Notes: a model not told the origin generated them from the sequence alone. A stretch of DNA of 64,000 nt from Streptococcus cristatus ATCC 51100 (GCF_011612585.1 NZ_CP050133.1:1364001-1428000); one strand, 5' to 3'; shown: positions 8,498 to 17,936, counted from the stretch's first letter. Translations and numbers: made by a program.

Positions 8498-10204
8498 TTA
8501 TTCTTCCTCCTTCTTCTTATTAATTTGTTTGTATCCGAAGAATCCACCAACTAGCACAACCAATACGCCGATGACAATCCAAGTAGTTTGACTTGAGCTA
8601 TCTTTCTTCGTATCGCTAGCTTTGTTCTCTGATTTTCCTTTTTCTGCTTCTGCTAGGAGGTTCGCTTTGTTATAGCCTGTATAGACAAGATCTGCATCTT
8701 TACCTTTTTCCTTCTTAATCTTTTCTTCCATCTCTGCTTCGACTGCTTTGATTTCCTTAAAGATTTTTTCTGAGCGTTCCAAGGCTTCCTTAGTCACTTC
8801 TGGTCCAGCGGCTTTGGCTTGTTCATCTGTGTAGTTTGCATATTTGGCGTCACGTTCGGTTTGTTCTTTATCCCATTCAGCTTCTTTTTCTTTCCATTTT
8901 TCTTGGATGCTGTTACCAAAGATTTCTGGATATTTCATAACCATTTGGTCAATATGCCAAACAGTCCAATACCAAGATTTTCCGTCATATTTAGTAGAAC
9001 GGTTCTTGAAAGCTTCGTAAGTATCTTCTACATTACCATAGAACGGTACATATGGTGTGTTGCGACTTTGTGCCAGACCCAGCCACATAACACCGCCAAA
9101 GGCATTTGGTAGGTTTGGTTTGATTTGATAAACGTGGGCGTCAATTACGTTTTCGTTACCTAGCGCATATTTGTAGACATTGCCATCGATCTTCTTACCG
9201 ACTTCAACTAAGTCATCTGCTTTATATTCTGGCAAGTGTTCAAAACGATTTCTTTGTTCAGCGATCACATCATGAACCGTGTATTTCTTATTTGGATCAG
9301 TTGGTTCGCGCAAGAGATCAAAAGCTTCATCGTCATAATTTACTTTTGCTTGTGGATCCATCCACTTGATACCTGCGTAGGTCCGAGAACGGTTACGTTC
9401 CATATATTTATCAGGTCCGTATGATTTAGCAATCATAAAGTTGCCATCTTTGTCGGTCTTATAGTTGTCTGCTTTTTTAGCTACTTCTTCCACATCTTTA
9501 GAAGCAATGACATTTTCCTTATCGTTCAAGTCAACGTGACCAAGATAGTAAGTATTCGCAAAGACAGCATACTTATTCGTTGGGAATTTGATGGCTACAT
9601 ATTGGTGACCAGACAGGATTTCCATGTACCATAGCTCATTCTTATCTGCTGCAACGATGATATTTCCTTCTGCTGACCCTTTTTCGTCCAGAACTTTCGC
9701 GACTGTCTCAATAACTTCACGTGCTGTTTTCGCACGAGGCAAAGCAAGGTCAACTAATGATGCTTCTGGAAGACCATCTTTTACAAGTGGGTCTTCTTTT
9801 AACACTTTGTCATTTGGTGTTGCTGAAACGGTCGCTGTCATAGCTACACCAAGTTCATTAAATCCATGCGCAGCAAAGTTTCCGTTACTTCCGTTGTCAC
9901 GATCAGAGTCGTAGACAGCTGTGTATTTCATTTCATTCGCCAAATGCGGATAGGTAAAGCCATTTGACTCATCTTCTATCTTATCGCCATCTTTATAGGT
10001 CTTAGCTGGCACAACTACATAGTTTTGATTGTGCCGACCACCGTCAGGGGCGTATGGGTAGTCCTCTGTCCGACCAAATAGAGTAGAGCCATCTGCTGTC
10101 AGATCTTTACCGACAATAAAAGCAGAACACGCTTGTGCCACATGAACAGGCAAAAGAGCAACTAACATTGCAAGGAACATTAGTCTGAGCAGTATTTTCT
10201 TCAT
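8498..10204 (-). CDS. pepD: C69-family dipeptidase, surface-anchored
   Basis: This 568-residue protein has a signal peptide (1-25). Cleavage after VAQA would expose C26, the N-terminal nucleophile of Ntn-hydrolase dipeptidases (CSAFIVGK). The C69 core follows to about residue 480; beyond it are a charged helical stalk and a C-terminal membrane helix (about 541-560) with a KKKEEE tail. So it is probably an extracytoplasmic enzyme tethered to the membrane, cutting dipeptides from host protein or saliva. The cre site on its promoter predicts carbon catabolite repression. Gene symbol by family. Confidence 0.88.
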   Translation of the reverse strand: MKKILLRLMFLAMLVALLPVHVAQACSAFIVGKDLTADGSTLFGRTEDYPYAPDGGRHNQNYVVVPAKTYKDGDKIEDESNGFTYPHLANEMKYTAVYDSDRDNGSNGNFAAHGFNELGVAMTATVSATPNDKVLKEDPLVKDGLPEASLVDLALPRAKTAREVIETVAKVLDEKGSAEGNIIVAADKNELWYMEILSGHQYVAIKFPTNKYAVFANTYYLGHVDLNDKENVIASKDVEEVAKKADNYKTDKDGNFMIAKSYGPDKYMERNRSRTYAGIKWMDPQAKVNYDDEAFDLLREPTDPNKKYTVHDVIAEQRNRFEHLPEYKADDLVEVGKKIDGNVYKYALGNENVIDAHVYQIKPNLPNAFGGVMWLGLAQSRNTPYVPFYGNVEDTYEAFKNRSTKYDGKSWYWTVWHIDQMVMKYPEIFGNSIQEKWKEKEAEWDKEQTERDAKYANYTDEQAKAAGPEVTKEALERSEKIFKEIKAVEAEMEEKIKKEKGKDADLVYTGYNKANLLAEAEKGKSENKASDTKKDSSSQTTWIVIGVLVVLVGGFFGYKQINKKKEEE

Positions 10205-10291
10205 AGTCTATCTCCTTTTGACTATCTGCGGGGCTGGAATCAACTCCCAGTCTAAACAACATAAACCGTAATACCTTAACATTCCTACTTT

Positions 10292-10320
10292 AGTATACTC
10301 TCTTTCTAATCTTTTTGCAA
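10292..10320 (-). promoter_or_regulatory. promoter of C69 dipeptidase
   Basis: On the minus strand TTGCAA (10315-10320), 17-bp spacer, TATACT (10292-10297). Confidence 0.75.
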
Positions 10321-10330
10321 GCGTTTACAC
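10315..10330 (-). promoter_or_regulatory. CcpA cre site over the -35 box
   Basis: The minus strand reads GTGTAAACGCTTGCAA, matching 14 of 16 positions of the WTGNAARCGNWWWCAW consensus. It covers the -35 hexamer, so CcpA binding should block RNA polymerase. Confidence 0.7.
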
Positions 10331-10397
10331 AGAATTGTGTATATTTTTTATCTAATCTATATTTCCTCTACTTTTTTCTCAAATTAAAGCAAATAAA

Positions 10398-10437
10398 CTA
10401 AAAAATAGCCCCATCTTATTTAGAGGAAAGGCTATTA
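10398..10437 (-). terminator. terminator of tehB
   Basis: AATAGCC and GGCTATT enclose a 19-base loop and are followed by T-rich sequence on the minus strand; the plus strand also has a T-run. It is 90 bases beyond the tehB stop. Confidence 0.55.
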
Positions 10438-10528
10438 TTTTTTATCTTATCAGAAAGTATCCTGCTATAAAATCTTTATAAACAATTCACTAGAGATTTG
10501 GGCAGAGCCGACTTGAGCTTCAAAAAAT

Positions 10529-11392
10529 TTATCTCACTTTTTTAGCCAGCATAGTCGCAAAGCGCAGCTGAATTCGATTGCCGTTTTCATCACGGCGATG
10601 GAGGTGCCCAGGATTTTCATTGTACTTAACCAGCTCCCAGTCTTTATAATACTCAGCCAGCTCGCCTTCCTTAAAAGTAAATGGGAAGGGAACAGAGCAG
10701 GGGAAGTCCTCTGTATCCATAGCACAGACGATGAGATTGTAGCCTCCAAACGCTGTATGTTCTTGCATATTACGGATAATATCTGGAATCCGCTCCGCCT
10801 GCAAGAACATCAGAACAACGGTAGAGACGATCAAATCATAAGTCTGAGTCAGACTAGCTGAGTTGATATCGTAGCTACCCACTGGCAGATCCAAATCTTC
10901 CTGCTCGACAATGCTACGTAGGATTTCCAAGGCTAGCTCATTCTGATCTACGGCCGTTACTTCAAAGCCCTGCTTGGCTAGAAAGAGAGCATTGCGACCT
11001 TGACCGCAGCCTAGATCTAAGGCTCGCCCTGGGCCAACCGTCTGCATAGCTTCCAAAACCTCTGAGTGCACTGGATTGCTGCCGTATTTCTTAGGGAAAT
11101 AATCCTCAGGCCGACAGTAAAACTCCAAATACCACTCCAAATCATCTGTCAAGGCTTCGACCCGATGCCAAGCTTGGGGCTGGGCAAAAGGATTGTCCTG
11201 ACCAGCTTCAAAGATGTGCTCAGCCAGCTCCTCACCTTCCTCTGACATCTCGACAAACTTAAGACGTCCCTTGAGAACAGTAATTTTGCCCCAAGTTCCT
11301 TCTTTGGTATTGTGCTTGTTCTTGACCAATTCGGGCATGGTCTCAGCTGTCCACACTGGCATACGTTTATAAGCTAGCAATCTTTCTGTCAT
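10529..11392 (-). CDS. tehB: SAM-dependent methyltransferase TehB
   Basis: This 287-residue protein has two parts: an N-terminal cupin-like TehB domain (about 1-95) and a class I methyltransferase domain with the SAM-binding DLGCGQG at 126-132. TehB is linked to tellurite resistance by methylation. The two-domain form is typical of streptococci. The ATG at 11392 has AAAGGA upstream. As I recall, tehB directly follows smpB in pneumococcus; here about 1.4 kb with another gene and an smpB fragment lies between. Confidence 0.9.
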   Translation of the reverse strand: MTERLLAYKRMPVWTAETMPELVKNKHNTKEGTWGKITVLKGRLKFVEMSEEGEELAEHIFEAGQDNPFAQPQAWHRVEALTDDLEWYLEFYCRPEDYFPKKYGSNPVHSEVLEAMQTVGPGRALDLGCGQGRNALFLAKQGFEVTAVDQNELALEILRSIVEQEDLDLPVGSYDINSASLTQTYDLIVSTVVLMFLQAERIPDIIRNMQEHTAFGGYNLIVCAMDTEDFPCSVPFPFTFKEGELAEYYKDWELVKYNENPGHLHRRDENGNRIQLRFATMLAKKVR

Positions 11393-11499
11393 AAAAAATC
11401 CTTTCTCTGAAAGCCAAATTTCAAAATTTTAACTGTCTTTATCATACTCGAAAAGGACAGACTTGACAAGTACCAGATCAATCAAGGTCTCGCTAGCAA

Positions 11500-11537
11500 A
11501 AAAGCAAGAAATGATTCAGTAGTCAATTCTTGCTCAT
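11500..11537 (-). terminator. terminator upstream of tehB
   Basis: On the minus strand AGCAAGAA and TTCTTGCT enclose a 16-base loop and are followed by six T. It ends the transcript of the unknown membrane protein gene and the smpB fragment. Confidence 0.7.
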
Positions 11538-11610
11538 ATCATACATTAAGTTTTATTTTATAAATTATATCCCTGTATCTTATACGACAGCTTGTCCTGA
11601 AGATCTCTCA

Positions 11611-11682
11611 TCTTGTATTAAAGTTCTTCATTTGTCTTGCCATGTTGCGGTTTTGCTCGCGGAGTTTGGTGAACTCGCGCTT
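11611..11682 (-). pseudogene. smpB: duplicated 3' fragment of smpB
   Basis: By hand alignment 66 of 72 positions match the end of intact smpB at 12845-12916. Translation gives [20 protein letters not shown] followed by TR and a TGA stop, against [20 protein letters not shown] in SmpB. Everything upstream in the gene is missing. The two copies form a direct repeat around a 1.2-kb segment that carries one gene, as an attachment-site duplication would. Confidence 0.85.
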
Positions 11683-11705
11683 TTATACTCTTTATTCTCT
11701 CAGGA

Positions 11706-12689
11706 TCAATTCGTTTCATTTATATTCCTTTCTGATCGTTGTTTTTCAACCCAGGCTTGATATTCTGCATAAGTCGTAAGTGGGGTATCAGAAACCTGAC
11801 CCTTACTATCTATACCATAAATCGTCAGTTTCTCTTCTCCCTTAGGCGCCATCCAGTACAAAACTTTGTCATACCATTCCTCTAGGGTCACGTATTCTAC
11901 TTGAGGATAAAGACTCCAATCTCCTTCAGTTATTTTTTTCTCAATTTCAGGATATTCCTCAAAGAGATTGATGTTGGTATCAATAACCTTGCCCTCCTCT
12001 TTAAAAGGCAAAGAACTGTTAATGAGCCGACCTACTACATACCCCTTATCTTCTGCATACTGATCCAGTGTCGTATAATCAAAGTAAGGACCCGCTTCAT
12101 ACATATCTGAACGCAGTTGATTCACTACTCCTACTTTTCCACTATCAATGTTTAAAATTAAGATTTTCCTATCACCTTGATTATCTTTGACTTCTATATT
12201 GATGGTGTTTTTAGGATTATCACGATAGGTAAAAATCTTGAAATCAATTGGAAAAAAATTACTATCATAGTCTGCGACTACTTTGTTTAGATCCACTTCT
12301 TTAACGACTAAGTCTTCTGTTCTATAGTCATAAAGACGAATCTTCCAATAATCTGATTTGGGCATGTTTTTTCTTTTGGTTAAATCAACTCCATATTTAT
12401 TTGTCATCACTTTCCGCTCGGTTGTATAGAGATAAAATTCGCCCCCAAAATTCACATTAGAACCTCTTCTCAATAAGACGAATTTTCGTTGATTCCCGAA
12501 AAAATATACGTTTTCCTTTACAGAATGGTATTTCTCAATAGAATATTCGACTTTTTCAGAATATTCGACTTTTTCAGGTTCTTTAAATAATTGTTGTAAC
12601 CCAACAGTACCTACTATAATAAAAGGGATAAGAATTAGGCTAGCAAACACAAATTGAAAAACACGCTTATTTTTTAATATCTTCCTCAT
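11706..12689 (-). CDS. hypothetical membrane-anchored protein (327 residues)
   Basis: Unrecognised. The chosen ATG at 12689 has AGGAGG 11 bases upstream. The N-terminus is basic (MRKILKNKR), then one membrane helix (about 12-33), then about 290 polar residues, probably outside the cell, with many Tyr and Trp in the last third. There is no lipobox or cell-wall signal. Residues about 40-50 contain the duplicated EKVEYS encoded by an 18-bp tandem repeat. The gene lies between two copies of the smpB 3' end, which suggests acquired DNA. One-helix proteins like this can be immunity proteins, but nothing specific shows that. Confidence 0.72.
   Translation of the reverse strand: MRKILKNKRVFQFVFASLILIPFIIVGTVGLQQLFKEPEKVEYSEKVEYSIEKYHSVKENVYFFGNQRKFVLLRRGSNVNFGGEFYLYTTERKVMTNKYGVDLTKRKNMPKSDYWKIRLYDYRTEDLVVKEVDLNKVVADYDSNFFPIDFKIFTYRDNPKNTINIEVKDNQGDRKILILNIDSGKVGVVNQLRSDMYEAGPYFDYTTLDQYAEDKGYVVGRLINSSLPFKEEGKVIDTNINLFEEYPEIEKKITEGDWSLYPQVEYVTLEEWYDKVLYWMAPKGEEKLTIYGIDSKGQVSDTPLTTYAEYQAWVEKQRSERNINETN
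12540..12575 (-). repeat. 18-bp tandem duplication inside hypothetical gene
   Basis: AGAATATTCGACTTTTTC occurs twice without a gap (12540-12557 and 12558-12575), giving EKVEYS twice. Confidence 0.85.
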
Positions 12690-12742
12690 CGTATCAGTTT
12701 CCTCCTGCACCAACTCCAGTTACGTATTTCTTGCTTCTTCAT
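12686..12742 (-). CDS. possible 18-residue leader peptide
   Basis: AAAAGGAG precedes the ATG at 12742. The peptide is MKKQEIRNWSWCRRKLIR. Its TGA overlaps the ATG of the membrane protein gene (ATGA), so termination would deliver ribosomes to the next start. It may be a leader peptide or the remnant of an older gene start. Confidence 0.4.
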   Translation of the reverse strand: MKKQEIRNWSWCRRKLIR

Positions 12743-12782
12743 TTTATTCTCCTTTTCTCAATCATCCTCAAACCTTATCTCC

Positions 12783-12791
12783 ATTATAGCA
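12783..12791 (-). promoter_or_regulatory. extended -10 promoter of the leader/hypothetical gene
   Basis: The minus strand reads TGC-TATAAT. The 16 bases GGATTTATGCTATAAT are identical to the flp promoter at 49746-49761. Confidence 0.55.
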
Positions 12792-12814
12792 TAAATCCAA
12801 AATCATAGTTGAAT

Positions 12815-12842
12815 GTTAAAAAAGACCGGTCGCCCAGTCTTT
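12815..12842 (-). terminator. terminator of smpB
   Basis: On the minus strand AAGACTGG-gcga-CCGGTCTT is followed by TTTTAAC, directly after the smpB stop. Confidence 0.85.
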
Positions 12843-13309
12843 TATCTTGTATTAAAGTTCTTCATTTGTCTTGCAATGTCACGGTTTTGCTCGCGGCGTT
12901 TGATGGACTCGCGCTTGTCGTAGTCGTGCTTCCCTTTGGCTAGACCCAGTAGGAGCTTGGCATAACCGTCCTTGAGATAGACCTTGAGCGGCACCAGTGT
13001 CATCCCAGTGCCCTTGGTCTCCTGCTCCAGCTTTTGGATCTGCTTCTTGTGCAGCAGCAGCTTTCTGCGGCGCTCAGGCTCTTGGTTCCAGATATTGCCC
13101 TCTTCATAAGGAGCGATATGGACATTGCTGAGCCAGGCCTCACCGTTCTTGATCTGGGCAAAGCCGTCTTTGAGATTGATGCGGGCAGCACGGACACTCT
13201 TGATTTCTGTCCCCGTCAGCACCATGCCAGCTTCGATGGTATCCACGATAGTGTAATCGTGTCTGGCCTTTTTATTTTGCGCGACGACCTTTCCTTCTCC
13301 CTTTGCCAT
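12842..13309 (-). CDS. smpB: SsrA-binding protein SmpB
   Basis: This 155-residue protein brings tmRNA to stalled ribosomes in trans-translation. The beta-barrel core '[21 protein letters not shown]' with 'IKSVR' and 'KDGFAQI' is clear, and the basic tail ([10 protein letters not shown]... [10 protein letters not shown]) that enters the mRNA channel is intact. It overlaps the end of rnr by 38 bases. RNase R degrades the mRNAs freed by tmRNA, so the pairing makes sense. The last 72 bases are duplicated downstream at 11611. Confidence 0.96.
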   Translation of the reverse strand: MAKGEGKVVAQNKKARHDYTIVDTIEAGMVLTGTEIKSVRAARINLKDGFAQIKNGEAWLSNVHIAPYEEGNIWNQEPERRRKLLLHKKQIQKLEQETKGTGMTLVPLKVYLKDGYAKLLLGLAKGKHDYDKRESIKRREQNRDIARQMKNFNTR

Positions 13310-15620
13310 GCTTGGCTCCTTTCTTGACTAATTCCTTGTAAAATGCCTTCTGACTCTTGCCTTTTTTGGACTTCTTATCTTTCTGATCTCTATAGCCTTT
13401 TTCTTTGGAAGAATGGCTGCGCTTGTCATCCTCACGGCGTCTCTTTCTACCTGACTTGCCTCTGCCACTCTTGCTAGTCTTTTCTACCAGGTCAAATTCA
13501 CTAGGCAGGTATTCAAAGTCAATCTCGCCCGTAGCCTTATCCGCTCGAACCAGCTTGATGCGAATCTGCTGACCGACCTTGAAGACCACACCAGACTTTT
13601 CTCCTTGCAGGCTCATCGTCCGCTCATTGTAGCTGTAAAACTCTGGCAAGTTTGTGACATGAATCAAGCCTTCGACCGTATTGGGCAGTTCGACGAAGAG
13701 TCCAAACTTAACCACACATGAGACCACACCGTCAAACTCTTCTCCGACAAATTCTTCCATATACTCAGCCTTCTTCATGGCTTCGACTTCACGCTCAGCC
13801 TCAATAGCCCGACGCTCTCGACTGGAAGACTGACTGGCAATCTCTGGAATCACTTGCTCAAAATGCTCTGCTATTTCTTTAGACTTGCCATAATCCCGCA
13901 CCATCCGGTGAACCAGAAGGTCCGGATAGCGGCGAATCGGACTGGTGAAATGCGTATAAAACTCCGCTGCTAGACCATAGTGGCCGTGATTGTGCTCAGA
14001 GTAGCGAGCCTGCTGCATAGAGCGCAGAAGCATCATGGACAAAACATCCTCATAAGGCTGGTCTTTGACCGCCTCCATAATATCTTGCAGAGCCTGCTGA
14101 CTCATAGAGCTAGCCGTCCCGTATATCCGAATCCCAAAGCTAGAGGCGTAGTCGATAAACTTCTGCACCTTCTCCGCTTTTGGTTCCTCGTGAATCCGAT
14201 AGATGAAGGGCAGATTTAGCTTAGCAAAATGCTCAGCCACCGTCTCATTAGCCACTAGCATAAAGGATTCAATCATGCGCTCGGCAATTCCCCGCTGACG
14301 CAGGACAATATCCACTGGCCGGCCTTCCTTGTTGACGATGATTTTAGCTTCATTGGTGTCAAAGTTAAGCGCACCGCGTTTAAAGCGCATGCTTTCCAGA
14401 ATCTCATGCAGACGAACCATACTGTCAATACTAGGCACAATGGCCTTGAACTGCGCAGCCTTTTCCTGATCTCCTGCGATGATGTCGTTGACATCGCTGT
14501 AGGTCATGCGGAAGGTCGTTTTAATGACAGACTGGGTGATGGTATGCTTGACCACGCGCCCCTTGGCATCAATCTCCATGATAGCTGACTGGGTCAGCCG
14601 GTCCACATTGGGATTGAGAGAGCAGATACCGTTGGACAGGCGCTCCGGCAGCATAGGCACCACGCGGTCTGTCACATAGACTGAAGTCGCCCGATTGAGG
14701 GCTTCCTTGTCCAGCTCAGAGCCTTCTTTGACATAGTAGGATACATCTGCGATGTGGACGCCCAGCTCAAAATTACCATTTTTCAAGCGCTTGATATGGA
14801 CCGCATCGTCCAAGTCCTTGGCATCCGCTCCATCAATGGTAAAGGTAATCTCTTCGCGTAGGTCCAAACGGCCTTCCAAATCACTCTCTGAAGGTGCATC
14901 CGGAACGCGTTCAGCCTCTTCCAAGACCTTTTCTGGAAACTCGGAGACAATATCCATGGACTCCAGCACTTCCAGTACATCAATACCTGGATCATTAACA
15001 TGACCAACTACATCAAGGAGGCTAGCCACAAAGAAATCATGTTTCTTGGTTGGGTATTTGTCAATAGCGACCTTGAGTACCTCTGTGCCATCTAAAACCA
15101 TGGCTGGTTTTTTAACATAAATAGGCTGGCGGATTTTCTGATTTTTCGAGCGGATATAGCCGGCATACTTGGGCTTTTCCTCATCCAACACCAACTGGCC
15201 AACAGCTGATGTCAGGCTATGCTCCAAAATATCAATAATCTTAGCTTCAGCTGACGTTCCCTTGATACGATCTGCCACCTTGGTAATGACTACTTCCACC
15301 GTATCGCCATCAATGGCATGATTGACATCATTACGGCTGATAAAAAGATCATCCTCTTCTTCATTCAAGGTGACAAAGCCAAAGCCATTTTTGTGGGCAT
15401 GAAAAACACCCTTGAGCGTCAGACGCTCCTGCTTTTTCTTCTCATAAAGCTCAATCCGCCCCTCATCATCAAAGCGAATCTGATGCTTTCTTTCCATTTG
15501 GGAGATCATCTTGACCAAGGCACTAAAGTCCTTGGAAGACTCTTTCCCCAAAGCAGCCGCCAGCTCATTCACGCTAGCCTGCTGCTTTTTTTTAAAATAT
15601 TCTATAATTTCTTCTTTCAT
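13272..15620 (-). CDS. rnr: ribonuclease R
   Basis: This 782-residue 3'-5' exoribonuclease has, in order, an N-terminal winged helix, cold-shock domains ([14 protein letters not shown] near residue 75), the RNB catalytic domain with the aspartate cluster in '[14 protein letters not shown]', an S1 domain ('[17 protein letters not shown]') and a Lys/Arg/Ser-rich tail. It degrades structured RNA and works with SmpB and tmRNA. It is co-transcribed with secG and smpB on the minus strand. Confidence 0.96.
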   Translation of the reverse strand: MKEEIIEYFKKKQQASVNELAAALGKESSKDFSALVKMISQMERKHQIRFDDEGRIELYEKKKQERLTLKGVFHAHKNGFGFVTLNEEEDDLFISRNDVNHAIDGDTVEVVITKVADRIKGTSAEAKIIDILEHSLTSAVGQLVLDEEKPKYAGYIRSKNQKIRQPIYVKKPAMVLDGTEVLKVAIDKYPTKKHDFFVASLLDVVGHVNDPGIDVLEVLESMDIVSEFPEKVLEEAERVPDAPSESDLEGRLDLREEITFTIDGADAKDLDDAVHIKRLKNGNFELGVHIADVSYYVKEGSELDKEALNRATSVYVTDRVVPMLPERLSNGICSLNPNVDRLTQSAIMEIDAKGRVVKHTITQSVIKTTFRMTYSDVNDIIAGDQEKAAQFKAIVPSIDSMVRLHEILESMRFKRGALNFDTNEAKIIVNKEGRPVDIVLRQRGIAERMIESFMLVANETVAEHFAKLNLPFIYRIHEEPKAEKVQKFIDYASSFGIRIYGTASSMSQQALQDIMEAVKDQPYEDVLSMMLLRSMQQARYSEHNHGHYGLAAEFYTHFTSPIRRYPDLLVHRMVRDYGKSKEIAEHFEQVIPEIASQSSSRERRAIEAEREVEAMKKAEYMEEFVGEEFDGVVSCVVKFGLFVELPNTVEGLIHVTNLPEFYSYNERTMSLQGEKSGVVFKVGQQIRIKLVRADKATGEIDFEYLPSEFDLVEKTSKSGRGKSGRKRRREDDKRSHSSKEKGYRDQKDKKSKKGKSQKAFYKELVKKGAKHGKGRRKGRRAK

Positions 15621-15703
15621 ACTTTCTTTCTATACTATGAGGGACTCTTGTTATTGCCCCTTTTAAACTTTAAAAAAAGGCCAAGACAAAGTCAGAGCCC
15701 ATT

Positions 15704-15937
15704 TTATTTACTAGATAATACTGCCAATATCAAGGCAATCAGCAACCAGACAAAGATCAAAAATCCTGTCAGACGCTGCATCACAGCTTCAAATCCCCGT
15801 GCTTTTGACCGCTCAAAAAGGTCGTTGGCACTCGAATCAAACACGTTACTAGATTGGTTTTTAGTTGGTTGCATGAAAATAGCAATGACAATAAAACCTG
15901 ATAAAATGACTAAAATCGTTAATAATAGGCTATACAT
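15704..15937 (-). CDS. secG: protein translocase subunit SecG
   Basis: This 77-residue protein has two hydrophobic helices (about 3-22 and 57-75) joined by a polar loop containing 'FERSKARGFEAVMQRLT', typical of Gram-positive SecG. It belongs to the housekeeping SecYEG channel. It lies between rpmG and rnr, the usual order in streptococci. It is distinct from the accessory Sec genes at the right end of the window. Confidence 0.93.
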   Translation of the reverse strand: MYSLLLTILVILSGFIVIAIFMQPTKNQSSNVFDSSANDLFERSKARGFEAVMQRLTGFLIFVWLLIALILAVLSSK

Positions 15938-15978
15938 AAATAAAACTCCTTAAGATCCTTTCTATTTTACCATAAAAT

Positions 15979-16128
15979 CTACTTAGATTCAAGATGTAAG
16001 GTTACTTTTCTTTCCTTGGGGCAGTACTTCAATACCTCAATCTTATCAGGATGAGTCTTACTATTCTTACTGGTCAGATAATTCTGACTGCCGCAACTGG
16101 AGCATTTCAAATGAATTTTAACGCGCAC
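15979..16128 (-). CDS. rpmG: 50S ribosomal protein L33
   Basis: This 49-residue protein ([20 protein letters not shown]...) is L33. The start is a GTG at 16128 with AAGGA seven bases upstream; it shares one base with the TAG stop of pmrA (TAGTG), implying coupled translation. Two cysteines of the zinc ribbon are present (CSSC) but the second pair is reduced to a single Cys (KYCPKERK), so zinc binding is doubtful. Streptococci have several rpmG copies. Confidence 0.92.
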   Translation of the reverse strand: MRVKIHLKCSSCGSQNYLTSKNSKTHPDKIEVLKYCPKERKVTLHLESK

Positions 16129-17327
16129 TAGATTTCCTTCTTTTTCAATAAATTTCCAAAACAAAAAAGGTTGATAAGGAGACTCAGTCCCACTAAGCCT
16201 GCTGTAGCATAAAAGACTGAATGATAGCCTGCTGTCGCTGCAATAGCCGATCCTGACATGGGACCAATGACACCACCCAGATAAAAGAAAATCTGGTTGT
16301 AGCTAAAGATTCGGGAAATCCCAAACTTAGGCGTGATTTTGCTCAATAGAGCATTGACCCCCGGCACCAAGGCTCCAGTCCCTAAACCAAACAAGAAGCG
16401 GTAAAAACCGAGTTGGAGCGAAGAGCCTGCATGAGCACAGAGCAGGTAAATGATAATGGAATAAAACTGAGCTAAAACGAGCAAACGATGATTGCCCATC
16501 CGATCCCCCATCCGACCTAAAATACTTGAGCTCAGCATACTAGACAGTCCCATACTCGAAACAATCAGGCCAGATACAAAAATTAAATTGTCCGTTTGGC
16601 CTAACTCCCGAATATAAAGGGAAAGAATCGGACCAATAGACTGGGCTGCAAACTGGATAACAAAGCTAGTCAGAAAAAGAGTTAGCAAGAGCTTGGGATA
16701 TCTAATCTGACGAATTAGTTCTCCAAATCCAATCTCCTCTTCCTTGGTGATTGGCCTAAAATCTTCTCGGATAAAAGCAGCCGTCATCAGGGTCGCAATC
16801 AGAAAGAAAAAGCCAATCAGTAGAAAGACATTGCGGATACCAAAAACTTCAGCAATCACTCCACCAATTAAGGGCCCCATGAGATTGCCAGCGACGACAC
16901 CAGTTGCCAAAGTTCCCAGCGCATAACCCGTCTTTTCCTTAGGAACCTGACTGGCAATCAAGGCTGTGCTGTTGGGCACATAGCCCGCAAAAACACCGTT
17001 GAGAAAGCGTAAGACCAAGAGCCAAAAAATATTAGGCACAAAGGCAATGCCACCCATGGTAAAGACCATAGCCGTAGCTGCCCGAATCATCATAGGTTTA
17101 CGACCATAGCGGTCAGCCAGACTGCCCCAGACAGGGGATAAAAAGGCTGCCGAAACAGCCGAAAGAGCAATGCCAAGACCAGCATAATACTCCACCTCAT
17201 GACCACGCGCTCCTAGCTGCTCCACAAAAAGGGGCATAAAAGGAGTGACTAGAGAAATGCTGGCACCTGTCAGGAAGTTCCCAAACCAGGCGATTTTCAG
17301 ATTATGTTTCCAATTTACTTGTATCGT
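16128..17327 (-). CDS. pmrA: MFS multidrug efflux transporter PmrA, abnormal start codon
   Basis: This 12-helix MFS exporter is syntenic with pneumococcal pmrA (norfloxacin/ethidium efflux), between coaE and rpmG. The motif A loop is '[13 protein letters not shown]'. The reading frame is open upstream of the first ATG (17237) and encodes a normal first helix ([17 protein letters not shown]), so the ATG at 17237 is too late. There is no ATG, GTG or TTG further up. At the place where the pneumococcal protein begins MTEINWK the codon here is ACG (17325-17327), giving exactly 399 codons. Either ACG initiates weakly, or the gene is impaired, or the sequence has an error. Confidence 0.82.
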   Translation of the reverse strand, partial: TIQVNWKHNLKIAWFGNFLTGASISLVTPFMPLFVEQLGARGHEVEYYAGLGIALSAVSAAFLSPVWGSLADRYGRKPMMIRAATAMVFTMGGIAFVPNIFWLLVLRFLNGVFAGYVPNSTALIASQVPKEKTGYALGTLATGVVAGNLMGPLIGGVIAEVFGIRNVFLLIGFFFLIATLMTAAFIREDFRPITKEEEIGFGELIRQIRYPKLLLTLFLTSFVIQFAAQSIGPILSLYIRELGQTDNLIFVSGLIVSSMGLSSMLSSSILGRMGDRMGNHRLLVLAQFYSIIIYLLCAHAGSSLQLGFYRFLFGLGTGALVPGVNALLSKITPKFGISRIFSYNQIFFYLGGVIGPMSGSAIAATAGYHSVFYATAGLVGLSLLINLFCFGNLLKKKEI

Positions 17328-17334
17328 GATAGAA

Positions 17335-17931
17335 TCATCTTCTTTCTAATTTCTGCAAAGCATCGCGAATCTGCTGTCGAGTTCCCTCAAGCGATCCATT
17401 ATTATCAATCAGCACATCTGCCCTCTTTCGCTTTTCTTGGAGAGATAGCTGAGCTGCTATGCGTTTTTCTGCCTCTTCCTGACTGAGAGCATTTCGAGCC
17501 ATAAGGCGGCTGAGCTGAGTTTCCTCCGTCACGTCCACCAGCCATATCTGGTCAAACCAGTCTTCATATTGTAACTCAAACAGCAAGGGAAGATCCATAA
17601 AAAAGAAATCTTCCGTCTCCGCCAGCAAATCCCGCCGGCCAGCCAGTTCCTCGCGGATAATCTGGTTTTGTATTTGACTGGACTGGGCCAAGAGTTCGGG
17701 ATCTCCAAAAAGCATAGCTCCCAGCTTGGGGCGGTCCAAGCGACCATCTTCCTGTAAGATAGCTGAGCCAAAAGTAGATAAAAGAGCTTGATAAAGTTGG
17801 CCACCTGGCTCCTGCAGCTCATGCACCACTTGATCCGCATCGATGACTTGGTAGCCCTGCTGCCGCAAAAAGTCTGTTACCGTTGACTTACCCGAAGCAA
17901 TGCCGCCGGTGATACCAATAATTCTTACCAC
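17335..17931 (-). CDS. coaE: dephospho-CoA kinase
   Basis: This 198-residue enzyme catalyses the last step of coenzyme A synthesis. The P-loop is GGIASGKST (residues 9-17), with the dephospho-CoA binding region 'VIDADQVVHELQEPGG' after it. The end retains 'RKRADVLIDNNGSLE'. It is five bases downstream of mutM and just upstream of pmrA, the usual streptococcal order. Confidence 0.95.
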   Translation of the reverse strand: MVRIIGITGGIASGKSTVTDFLRQQGYQVIDADQVVHELQEPGGQLYQALLSTFGSAILQEDGRLDRPKLGAMLFGDPELLAQSSQIQNQIIREELAGRRDLLAETEDFFFMDLPLLFELQYEDWFDQIWLVDVTEETQLSRLMARNALSQEEAEKRIAAQLSLQEKRKRADVLIDNNGSLEGTRQQIRDALQKLERR

Positions 17932-17936
17932 AACAG

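Noticed and set aside
11530..11760. 76-codon plus-strand ORF over the smpB fragment
   Set aside because: Antisense of the duplicated smpB end; no ribosome site.
11611..12916. Insertion sequence between smpB and tehB
   Set aside because: No transposase and no terminal inverted repeats; the flanking repeats are direct copies of smpB.
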